The notes beneath the pieces are model-generated. The model was not told the DNA's origin. It made no database searches and saw only the letters and a list, made by a program, of their open reading frames with translations. Position numbers and translations under genes: made by a program. Of a stretch of DNA of 64,000 nt, positions 51,962 to 60,700 are shown in pieces. The first letter of the stretch is position 1. Every line of letters starts with the position of its first letter. This stretch comes from a bacterium (GTDB lineage Bacteria > ARS69): positions 9,989 to 73,988 of the forward strand of contig JALGZR010000001.1 of the NCBI GenBank assembly GCA_025774805.1. Reading direction: 5' to 3'.

Positions 51962-54900
51962 ATGACCTCACGGATCACCGAGGACGCGCACCGATCCCCT
52001 CTGGGGCTCCACGTTGTCACGCCGTTGATCACCGTTGCCTCGCTTGTCTGCTTCCTGCTGATGAGTGCGTCGTGGGGCGTGCCCTTCTCCGTGCAAATCG
52101 AGCGCTTACGGGCCGAGGGCAAGCATGCCGAGGCTCTGGAGGTGGCTCTCGATTTCCTCCAACTGGACGAGGACCCGGGTGTCTACCCCGCAAGTATCGC
52201 CATCATGAAAGTGCGAGTCGCCACCCTGAGATTCATACTGAGCCTTCCGGAATCGGCCCGGCGCGAGATGACGGAAGCGGATTCCCTCTTCCTGGCGATG
52301 GATCATCAGTGGCAGGCGGGAAACTTCTCCACCGCCGAAGCCCTGGCTCGTCGGCGCCTCGAGCTTCAGCGCCGTCACCTGCCGCAGCCTCACGATGAGG
52401 TGGCTTGGACCCTCTATCATTTGGCGAACTGCGTGGCTCCGGCGGGTGACCTTGCCCAAGCCGAAACGCTCCTCCACCAAGCCCTGGAGATGCAGTTGGA
52501 GGTTCTCGGGCCGGAGAACGCCCCCGTGGGAATCACCCTGGAGCACCTGGGCATGGTGCGCGCCGCCCAGGGCGACTTCGCTCAGGCAGAAGGATTCTAT
52601 CGGCAGGCGTTGGAGACATACTGGCTGATCACGGGGGAGAACCGTGACTGTTTCTCGGGCGACGAAAACGTCCTTCGTACCTGGAGGAGAATGGCGAAGC
52701 TCCACGTCATCCAGGGTGACTACGCCCGAGCCATCCCCATACTCCGCCGGGCCGAGGCGGGCGCTCGCCGGTTTGAAGCCAGACGAAACCTCGACGATAG
52801 ATACTGGTTGACGGCAACGCTCTTGAATGACCTGGCGGTTGTTCTCGAGAGGCAGGGTGACTACTCAGCGGCGGAGCCTCTTTACCGGGAGGCTCTTGCC
52901 ATTCGCCGGCGAGCGCTCGGAGAGGAACATCCTCACGTGATCGGTTGTCTCACTGCGCTGGGAGAGGTGCTCTGTCGTAGCCACCAGGCCGAGGCCGCGC
53001 GCCCCTTGTTGCAGGAAGCGCTCGCAAGGAGCCGGAGGTCACTCGGGAACGAGGATCCACAGACCGCCGCCGTTTTCCTCAGCCTGGCCACCCTCATGCG
53101 CTCGACCGGCCACTTCGCGGTGGCGGAGTCGCTGGCCCACGAGGCGCTGACCATTCAGCGTCTCGCTCTGGGCGAAGAGCATCTGGACGTGGCCAAGTGT
53201 CTGTCTCATTTGGCCCATACCTGTGTGGCCCGGGGAGAGCCGGACGAGGCCGAGGATCACTTCCGGCAGGCTCTTTCCTTGTACGAGAATCTCCTCGACA
53301 ATGAGCATCCCCTGCTGCTCCGGACTACCCACGAGCTCGCCCGCAGCCTGTTGGCGCAACGGGAGCCCTCGGCGGCGGAGTCGCTTCTCTCTCACTCAGC
53401 CACGGCCTTCGAGACCGCGCGGCTGCGAGCGGGAAGCGGATACAGTCGGGCGACGTTTCAGACTTCGCCTTATACCGCACTCGCCGCCTCCCGGCTGGTT
53501 TCAGGAAAGGAGAATGAAGCCTGGCCGGCGGCCGAGAGGGCCCTCGGCCGGGTTTTGGCAGATCTCATCGTCACCGCAGGACACCAACGCCTGAGCTCCC
53601 GTGAGATTGCAGTGCGGGATTCTCTGGCGCGGGTTCTGGGGCGATTGGAAAATCAGCTCTCGGCACTCCGTGAGGCAACGCGCACGAACAGATCCGACCA
53701 GGTTGCCGAAGATTCGCGCACGTTGCGCGTCCGCCTCGCGGAAGCCGAATCGGCTTGGTCTGCCTTTCAAAGGGAAATCGTTTCCCGGCATCCGGGATCC
53801 GAGGGGCACGCCTTCCCCCTGGAGCGCGTCCAAAACGCGCTGACGGAGAGGACGGCTCTCATGGGATGGGTGCACCTGTGGCTGAGCCCGGGCGAGCTGC
53901 TTTCGTGGGGATACGTCATCCGCCGAGACGGAGCGGTTCGCTGGGTCCGGTTGGACGACTCGATCACCGAGGATGCAGCCGGCGCGGGAACCGTAACAGC
54001 CGGTGAGCTTCGGGAAGCCCTGGCCGTCGCCGCATCATGGTTCGTCCGCCCCATCGACGTTGCCCGATTGGACGGGATGGCGGCAGAGCTCTGGGAGCGA
54101 TGGGTTGCCCCCGCGACCGCACATCTCGACGGAGTGGACCACCTCGTGGTGGTTCCATCGGGACCTCTTTTGGGGATCCCTCTCGAGTCGCTGGTGGATT
54201 CGACAGGCACGTATCTGGCCGACCGCTACGCCATCTCCTACGCTCCCTCCGCCACCCTGTACGCCTGGCTGCGCGAGCAGGGTAGTCAGGCGGATCGGGC
54301 TGGGAGCGAGGCCCGCCGAGCCCTGTTGGCAGGCGACCCTCCCTTCACCGCCGATCACCTGACGGCCATGGAATCAGGGAGAGAAGAAGCATCAGGATCG
54401 GATGAGCTCCTCGCCCTGGCGCCGCCTCGCATCGAGACGACCACCGTGCGGAGCGCTCTCGCGGGGAATCAGAACGCCTTGGCGAATCTCCCGCGTCTGC
54501 CGCAGACGCGGGAGGAGGTGGAACGCATCGCTCGGGTGATTCCCGAGGCGACCGTCCTTCTGGGCGCGGAAGCATCCGAGCAGCGTTTGGTGGATCTGGC
54601 GGCGTCGGATGAGCTGCGGGAATTCGATACCATTCATCTGGCTACGCACGCCCTCATGGACGACCGGTTCCCCGAGCGCAGCGCCCTCGTCTTGTCCCGG
54701 GTAGGTCTACCGGACTCCTACGAGGCTGCCATGTCAGGGGAGCGCATCTATGACGGACTTCTCACGGCGAAGGAGATCGTTCGGGAATGGCAGCTGGAGG
54801 CGGATCTCGTCACCTTGAGCGGCTGCCAGACCGGCTTGGGGAAGGAGGCGGCCGGTGAAGGCTACATCGGCCTCGCCCACGCGTTTCTGGAGGCGGGAGC

Positions 54901-55165
54901 CCGAAGTGTTCTGGTGAGCTTGTGGAAGGTGGAGGACCGGGCGACGGCCATGCTCATGCAACGATTCTACCAGAACCTCACCGGTACTTACGATGATGAC
55001 CGCGTCGGCAAGCGTCACGAAACGATGTCAAAGGCCGAAGCCCTGCGTGAGGCCAAGTACTGGCTCCGCACCTACGTGGAACGATCGGGACTCCACGGCG
55101 AGGCAAGTCAGCCGTTTGTTCACCCGGGCTACTGGTCGGGCTTCGTGCTGATCGGCGAATCATGA
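51962..55165 (+). CDS. Exported TPR-CHAT caspase-like protease (cassette 1)
   Basis: A 1067-residue protein. Its N-terminus has one hydrophobic segment (about residues 16-42), acting as signal or anchor, so the rest should be extracytoplasmic. Residues about 100-500 are tetratricopeptide repeats of the NPHC/kinesin-light-chain type (for example AEPLYREALAIRRRALGEEH). Residues about 690-1065 are a CHAT peptidase: His896 in IHLATHALMDD and Cys955 in LVTLSGCQTGLGKEAAGEG form the catalytic dyad, with SYAPSATLYAWL upstream. CHAT proteases cleave specific partner proteins. Being encoded 70 bases after the anti-sigma gene, the anti-sigma is the obvious candidate substrate (inference). Confidence 0.88.
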   Translation: MTSRITEDAHRSPLGLHVVTPLITVASLVCFLLMSASWGVPFSVQIERLRAEGKHAEALEVALDFLQLDEDPGVYPASIAIMKVRVATLRFILSLPESARREMTEADSLFLAMDHQWQAGNFSTAEALARRRLELQRRHLPQPHDEVAWTLYHLANCVAPAGDLAQAETLLHQALEMQLEVLGPENAPVGITLEHLGMVRAAQGDFAQAEGFYRQALETYWLITGENRDCFSGDENVLRTWRRMAKLHVIQGDYARAIPILRRAEAGARRFEARRNLDDRYWLTATLLNDLAVVLERQGDYSAAEPLYREALAIRRRALGEEHPHVIGCLTALGEVLCRSHQAEAARPLLQEALARSRRSLGNEDPQTAAVFLSLATLMRSTGHFAVAESLAHEALTIQRLALGEEHLDVAKCLSHLAHTCVARGEPDEAEDHFRQALSLYENLLDNEHPLLLRTTHELARSLLAQREPSAAESLLSHSATAFETARLRAGSGYSRATFQTSPYTALAASRLVSGKENEAWPAAERALGRVLADLIVTAGHQRLSSREIAVRDSLARVLGRLENQLSALREATRTNRSDQVAEDSRTLRVRLAEAESAWSAFQREIVSRHPGSEGHAFPLERVQNALTERTALMGWVHLWLSPGELLSWGYVIRRDGAVRWVRLDDSITEDAAGAGTVTAGELREALAVAASWFVRPIDVARLDGMAAELWERWVAPATAHLDGVDHLVVVPSGPLLGIPLESLVDSTGTYLADRYAISYAPSATLYAWLREQGSQADRAGSEARRALLAGDPPFTADHLTAMESGREEASGSDELLALAPPRIETTTVRSALAGNQNALANLPRLPQTREEVERIARVIPEATVLLGAEASEQRLVDLAASDELREFDTIHLATHALMDDRFPERSALVLSRVGLPDSYEAAMSGERIYDGLLTAKEIVREWQLEADLVTLSGCQTGLGKEAAGEGYIGLAHAFLEAGARSVLVSLWKVEDRATAMLMQRFYQNLTGTYDDDRVGKRHETMSKAEALREAKYWLRTYVERSGLHGEASQPFVHPGYWSGFVLIGES

Positions 55166-55270
55166 TGTGACGCGCATTTCGTCCTCCACGAGATGACGGT
55201 GTCTTCATGTAGCCCGGCCTATGCCCTGGGGAGGATGATCCGGGCCCGGGACCGGCGCCGGCCCACGTCG

Positions 55271-55310
55271 CCGTCTCCAAAACCTCTCCAAAACCAGGGC
55301 AGACCTGGGT
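55271..55310 (-). pseudogene. Possible second integrase C-terminal remnant
   Basis: CCGTCTCCAAAACCTCTCCAAAA resembles CCGTCTCCAATATCTCTCCAAAA at 44428-44450; read leftward it gives FGEVLET, compared with FGEILET in the integrase tail at 44423. Only these few codons align, so this is a weak but suggestive remnant of a related integrase gene. Confidence 0.4.
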
Positions 55311-55345
55311 GGACTCCAGTCGAATCCAGTGGACTCCAGACGAAT
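55310..55345 (+). repeat. Tandem 16-17-bp direct repeat
   Basis: GTGGACTCCAGTCGAAT and GTGGACTCCAGACGAAT lie side by side (one mismatch) with a period of about 19-20 bases, near the integrase remnant. They could be arm-type recombinase binding sites or residual repeats. Confidence 0.4.
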
Positions 55346-55420
55346 GCCCAAGTCCTTGGGAACAGGAAGGCAAACGCCGAAAGCCGTGCACCATCACCGG
55401 TTAGGATGGATGGCCTGGCA

Positions 55421-55524
55421 GGGTTCGAGTCCATGCACCGCTACCAGTATCGGGTCTGGAAGTCGTTGATTTCCTGGCCATTGCCCGTTCGGGCCATTCC
55501 CCCCGATCGGCCCGTCTCCAATAT
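55421..55524 (+). repeat. Right copy of the tRNA-Met 3' end (att-like site)
   Basis: GGGTTCGAGTCCATGCACCG and the next six bases match the last 26 bases of tRNA-Met with one mismatch, and similarity continues to CCGTCTCCAATAT, after which the copies diverge. No 5' part of a tRNA precedes it. This marks the end of an inserted segment of about 11 kb (44365-55420) or the join of two tandem insertions. Confidence 0.8.
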
Positions 55525-55637
55525 GGATCCATGAAGCGACCCTCAGGGCGAGCTTCCGGGTGACTCTCGGGAAAAGGAGACCTGTGATGCGATGCGTCGC
55601 CCTGGATGCGGACCGGAGACACTCGACCTACTTCCTG

Positions 55638-55950
55638 CTGGCTCACCGAGGCGGGGATCGAGTCGCCGCTGGGCAGCATCGGTGACTCCTAGGACGACGC
55701 GCTGGACGAGTCGGTCCTCGGCCGGTTCAGGAAGGAGATGATCCGGTGTCGCGGGCTGTGGGCAGCCTCAAAAGTGTCGAGTTCGCGACACGGGAGTGAG
55801 TCGCTGGGTTCAGCAATCCTTGCCGGGTCGAGCCGATCGGATATGTTCCGCCGCCGAGTACGAAGAGGAGTATTATCGTGGTCGGGAGGCTCGGGCCGAT
55901 CCGGTCGGAGTCAACAGAGGTGGCCTCCGGAGAACCCGGGGCGGTTCAAG
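55638..55950 (+). mobile_element. Decayed IS3-family transposase (OrfB) 3' part
   Basis: Across frames the sequence gives WLTEAGIESPLGSIGDS, a stop, DDALDESVLGRFRKEMIRCRG, then SVEFATRE, a stop, and EYEEEYYRGREARADPVGVN, matching in order the catalytic C-terminal region of IS3-family OrfB (EAGIxPSVGSVGDSYDNALAES ... EFATLEWVDWFN ... EYEEEYY). Frameshifts and stops show it is inactive. It runs into the start region of the second sigma gene. Confidence 0.75.
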
Positions 55951-55961
55951 GTGCCCAAAAA

Positions 55962-56486
55962 GTGCAGCAGGTCCTCCGATCAGGGATCATCGAAGCGGCT
56001 CGGCGGGGTGAGTCCTGGGCGGAGGAGGCCATCACAAGGGAGATCCGGACGTTAGCCCACCGGATTTGCGGGGGGGGCGGACCCACAGGATCATCCGATT
56101 TCGACTGGGAAGATGTCGCTCAGGAGGCCGGGTGGAGGTTCTTCACAGCGGGGATTCGCCAGTACCGGGGTGAGGGACAAGAAAGGACTTACGTGTACAC
56201 TATCGTCAAGGCGACGTTGATTCAGCTCGCTCGAAGCGCATCGCGCCGCAAGCGACGGGAAGAGACAGCAGACCTGAAGGCGAGTCCGGCTCCTGATCCC
56301 GATTCGGCGATCGACGTGCGGAACCTCCTGAGCCGCCTTGACAAAGCCTGTCAGGAGCTGCTTCGACGAGCGTTCCTGGATGGGGCTTCCTACGCGGATC
56401 TTTCGGCTGAACTCGGGCTTGCCGAATCGTCGATTCGGGCCAAGGTAAGTCGCTGCATCCGCAAGGCGCGGACGTTTGCCGTCTAG
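55962..56486 (+). CDS. ECF-type RNA polymerase sigma factor (cassette 2)
   Basis: About 174 residues if GTG 55962 is the start; the open frame continues to GTG 55878, but that part is antiparallel-free debris of the IS3 remnant in another frame. Region 2 is represented by SSDFDWEDVAQEAGWRFF and RTYVYTIVKATLIQLARSASRRKRR, region 4 by LSRLDKACQELLRRAFLDGASYADLSAELGL and SSIRAKVSRCIRKAR. It is shorter than the paralog at 50257. The start is uncertain because the IS3 remnant overlaps the normal upstream region, which may have changed its promoter. Confidence 0.78.
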   Translation: MQQVLRSGIIEAARRGESWAEEAITREIRTLAHRICGGGGPTGSSDFDWEDVAQEAGWRFFTAGIRQYRGEGQERTYVYTIVKATLIQLARSASRRKRREETADLKASPAPDPDSAIDVRNLLSRLDKACQELLRRAFLDGASYADLSAELGLAESSIRAKVSRCIRKARTFAV

Positions 56487-56738
56487 GACTCAGGCTCCAC
56501 TCCGGCTCCGCAGCCTCTGCTCGTAGGGATCTTCGGGGACTTTTCCATCACTTGGACACCCAGGAGGGGACGTCACCACGGTCCGCAGCGAGGCGGGGGC
56601 CGGTGGCGTCTTTAGTATGTGGGGAGAGTGTGCCCCCCCGGCTTCCCAGCGGAAAAGCGAGATTCTGGATCCTTGAAAAGGCTTCTCAGGCCACGATATC
56701 GTGGCTGACGCAGGGGGTCGATCAGGAGGGGATAGAGG

Positions 56739-57716
56739 GTGAACCCCCCCAAAGCAGAGAACAAGAAACATGTGACTGACGACATCCTGGACTACCTGGA
56801 GGGCCGCTTAACGCCTGAGCGCGTCGGGGAGATCCAGGCGCATCTGAAGCAATGTCCTGATTGTGCTCAGGATTACGCTTGGGCTGAGGCGGTCCATCTA
56901 GGCATCCAGAGCCAGGACCTCCGCCATCTTCGACCCGAACGGATCGTTACGCTCGCGGACGGATCCGCCGGGCCTGCGACTCCTGCCGAAGAGACTCACC
57001 TTCACTCGTGCAGGCACTGCCGCGAGGAGCTGGGTTGGGCTCAATCGGTCCCTTCCCACGATGAGCTCGAGGAAGGCGCGACACCGCTGTCCGCCGCTGC
57101 TTCTCCTCGAGTCGGAAGGCCACAAGAGATCACGCCTGCCCCTGAAGACGCCGTGGGCAGGCGGGGTCCCGGCCTCCTGGCCAGGATGAGGAGCAGCCTG
57201 GCACCCAGCTGGGGGTGGGCGGCGTTGGCCGCCGCGGTCACTCTGATCGTAGTCGCCACATGGAATCGAGATCGTGGGATGACGACCACCGCAGACCTCG
57301 CTCGTATGGAGCCCCTTCCGGTGCGCGTGCAGCGAGGCCCCGTCGCAACGGACGGCTTCGACGAGACATACCATCAGGCACTAGATCGCTACCGTGCAAG
57401 AGAGTTCAAATCCGCGGAAGCGCTCCTCGCTCAGGCAGCTGCTCTCAATCCCGACCACCCTGAAGTTCACTTGTACCTCGGCTCGGCCCGGCTTCTTTTA
57501 GGACGTCTCGAGGACGCCATGCCGGTCCTTCACCGAGCTGTCGAGGTTGCCCGGACACCGGTACAACTGGAAGAGAGTAAGTGGCAGCTCGCGAACGCGT
57601 ATCTCGCCGCCGACCAGGGAGACATGGCAACCGCTGTACTCCGCGAGGTGGTCAAACTCGACGACAATCGTCGAGAGAAGGCCGAGGAATTGCTTCAGTT
57701 ACTTGATGGACGATAA
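56739..57716 (+). CDS. Anti-sigma factor with two zinc fingers, membrane helix and TPR outer domain (cassette 2)
   Basis: A 325-residue protein from GTG 56739 with AGGAGGGG upstream. Two zf-HC2 motifs are present: HLKQCPDC (His35, Cys39, Cys42) and HLHSCRHC (His87, Cys91, Cys94). A membrane helix spans about residues 157-175 (WGWAALAAAVTLIVVATW). The outer domain (about 205-325) has two or three TPRs (YHQALDRYRAREFKSAEALL, PEVHLYLGSARLLLGRLEDA). It is separated from the sigma gene by about 250 bases and sits 32 bases before the TPR-CHAT gene. A membrane anti-sigma with an outer TPR domain could bind the TPRs of the exported protease. Confidence 0.85.
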   Translation: MNPPKAENKKHVTDDILDYLEGRLTPERVGEIQAHLKQCPDCAQDYAWAEAVHLGIQSQDLRHLRPERIVTLADGSAGPATPAEETHLHSCRHCREELGWAQSVPSHDELEEGATPLSAAASPRVGRPQEITPAPEDAVGRRGPGLLARMRSSLAPSWGWAALAAAVTLIVVATWNRDRGMTTTADLARMEPLPVRVQRGPVATDGFDETYHQALDRYRAREFKSAEALLAQAAALNPDHPEVHLYLGSARLLLGRLEDAMPVLHRAVEVARTPVQLEESKWQLANAYLAADQGDMATAVLREVVKLDDNRREKAEELLQLLDGR

Positions 57717-57748
57717 GCCTACCGAAATGTGAAGCGATCGGATTAAAC

Positions 57749-60700
57749 GTGAGATTCCTCTGGACGGTGCCCCTCTTCCTCACTCTCGCAGACCCTACTT
57801 GCGCTTCTTCCCAAGGTGAAGCAAGTCAACGAGCGGACTCCCTGTCCCAGGTCGTCACGGAACTCGCGCAAACGGCACAGTACGCAGAGGCACTGAACCT
57901 CGCCCAGCAACTTTCTACCTTGCTACGGTCGCAGGAAGAAACGAAGCCATTTGAGCTCGCCGACGCCCGGGAGCTTGTGGAATCTCTGAAACTGGCGGCC
58001 GGCTTACCGAAGCGTGCCCAAGAAGAGCTGGCGGAGTCGGACCGCTTGACGAGCGTCTTAGGGGAGCATCTCACCCGGGGAGAGTACACACAGGGCGTAA
58101 GCATCGGCGAACGCCAGCTCGAGATCCGCAAACGTCTACTCGGAGATACGCGGCCGGAAGTTGGAGAGAGTCTCACGAACCTCGCTGTGCTTCTTCGGTA
58201 TCAGGGGGATCTCAAGCGTGCGGAGGCACTCTGCAGGCAGGGGCTTGAGAACTACCACGCCGTGTACGGAGACGAGCATCCCCAAACTGCCGCGGCAAAG
58301 TTCAATCTCGGAGCGATTCTCCGAGAGCAGGGCAGGTATCCCGAAGCAAAGTCACTCCTGCGCGAGGCGCTGGACATTGACCGCAGGCTCCTCGGGGACG
58401 AGGACATCAACCTCGCCTATGACCACAATGACCTGGGTCGCCTGCTGCAGCTTCAGGCCGATTATGCAGGAGCGGAGGGACACTATCGCCGGGCGATAGC
58501 GATCATGCGGAATCACAAGGGGGAGGACAATCCGGAATTCGCCGGTATTCTCGATAATCTCTCCTCGGTCCTGGCCTCCCAGGGCGACCATGCTCAAGCA
58601 GAGCCGCTCCGGCGAAGATCGCTCGCAGTCCGTCGCAAGATTCTTGGCGAAAATCATCCGCTCGTCGCGGAAAGCCTGAGCAACCTGGGATTCGTCTTGA
58701 TGCGGAAAGGCAACATGGCGAGGGCCGAAGCCTACTTCCGGGAAGCCCTTGTCATCTTCCGCAACCTCTTCGGCGAGGAGCATTTTGCCGTTGCTCAGGT
58801 CGCTCATAACCTTGGTGCCGTGTCCATGGGGCGCGGTGACTATGAAAGCGCAGAGGATCAGTATCTGGCCTCGTTGGCCATCTGGCGCAAGATCGTAGGT
58901 GCGGACCATCCAGAGATCGCCACCACCTTGAGGAATCTGGCACGTCTTTACGAGAGGCGAGGGGATTATGCGCTTGCGGAAACGCACTACCAGGAGTCCC
59001 TCGCCATGTATCAGAAGCTCCTGGGAAGCGAGCATCCACTCGTTGCACTGAACCTCAACAGCCTCGCTGTTCTTTGCCGTAGGCGAGGCAACTATGGAAG
59101 AGCGGAAGGGCTCCACCGACAGGCGTTGGTAATGCAAGAGGGGCTTTTGGGGAAGCAGCATCCGGAGGTCGGCGCGACTCTCCTTCAGATGGCCCACCTC
59201 AGTCGGGATCGGCTCGACTACAAGAGTGCCGAGGAGCTCTATGCGAGGGCGGCAACGATCTTCGAGATCGCGCGCCTGCGATCGACGAGGGGACCCTCCA
59301 AGTCCGCCTATCTCTCCTCTCCATACCCTCAGCTTGCAGCGTCTCGATTGGCTTTGGGGGCGACGTCCGAGGCATGGCCGCCCGTGGAGAAGGGTCTTGG
59401 GCGGTTGCTGGCGGATCTTCTCTCCGCCGCTGAGCGTGGAGCTCTGACCCAGGCGGAGTCCGCCCTGCAAGACTCGCTGCTCAGGACGCTGGGGGGTCTG
59501 GAGAGTCAGCTCACGGCGTATAGAAAAGCCGCCCGAAGTGATTCCAGCCAGGCCCTCAAGACAAGAATCCTCGAAGCCAGGAATCGTCTGCTCCTCACCG
59601 AAGCCGATTGGGGGGAGTTCCAACGTGAGGTAGCGTCAAAGCATCCTATCCCCGGGAGGCACGCATATTCGCTGAGGCGAGTGCAGAATGCCCTTCGGGA
59701 GCGGACTGCAATCCTCGGCTGGCTGGATGCTCATGAGGGAAAGGGCAGCCCGGTGACGTGGGGGTACGTCATCAAGCGAACCGGGTCCGTGACATGGGTT
59801 CGGCTCGGCGCTTCCGGGGCCGGTCGTGACTCACAGGGCCGTCAAACAAGAGCTCTACGAGAAGCCTTGGTCGCCCCGGGGGGCTCGACTCTGGGCCCCG
59901 TGTCGACGGCAGAGGTGACCGAGGCTGCCCATGAACTGTGGAAAATGCGCGTGGCGCCTCTCATGGGTTCCTTGGAGGGAATCGAGGACTTAATCGTGAT
60001 TCCTTCCAGCGGCATGCTCGGCGTGCCCGTCGAGGCGCTGGTCGATACCGAAGGAATGTATCTCGGGGACCGACTCAGGATCTCCTACGCTCCCTCCGCA
60101 ACGATCTATGCATCGCTCACCGAGGAGTCCACCAAGCCATACAATCCGGCCACTCGCTCCGGGCTATTCATTGGTGATCCCCCTTATTCCGAGGATCAAC
60201 TGGCTTCGATGGAGCAGAAGGAAGGCCAGAATTCTCCCGAAAACGGAGGCCAGTACACCGCGGAAACAAGCCGCCTGCCCGATGTGAGCCGCCTCCGGAG
60301 CGTGCTCGCGGGTGACGAGGATGCGCTGGCTTCCCTGCCCCGTCTCTATGGCACTAGAGAAGAGATCGCGCACCTGGCATCGTTGTATGAGGAAGCGACA
60401 GTCCTTCTGGGTCCCGACGCCTCCGAGGAGGAAATCACGGGCCTCGCGGAGAGGGACGCGCTCCGCAAGTTCTCCGTGATTCACCTCGCGACGCATGCGC
60501 TTGTCGACGACAAGCAGCCCGAACGTTCGGCGCTGGTCCTCTCACAGGTGGGTGTTCGGGATCAGCTGAAGGCGGCCATGGCGGGAGACCGGATATACGA
60601 TGGCCTCCTGACGACCAAGGAGATTCTCCGGGAGTGGAACCTCGACGCGGATCTCGTGACCCTGAGCGGATGCGAGACGGGCTTGGGGAAAGAGGCAGCG

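Larger units (their letters stand above)
55166..55961. other. Junction region between the two cassettes
   Basis: About 800 bases of mobile-element debris: a likely integrase tail (55271-55310), short direct repeats (55310-55345), the tRNA-end copy (55421-55524) and a decayed IS3 transposase (55638-55950). No intact gene. Confidence 0.6.

Noticed and set aside
55421-55446. A second tRNA gene
   Set aside because: Only the T arm and acceptor end are present; the D and anticodon arms are missing, so it is an att-type copy.
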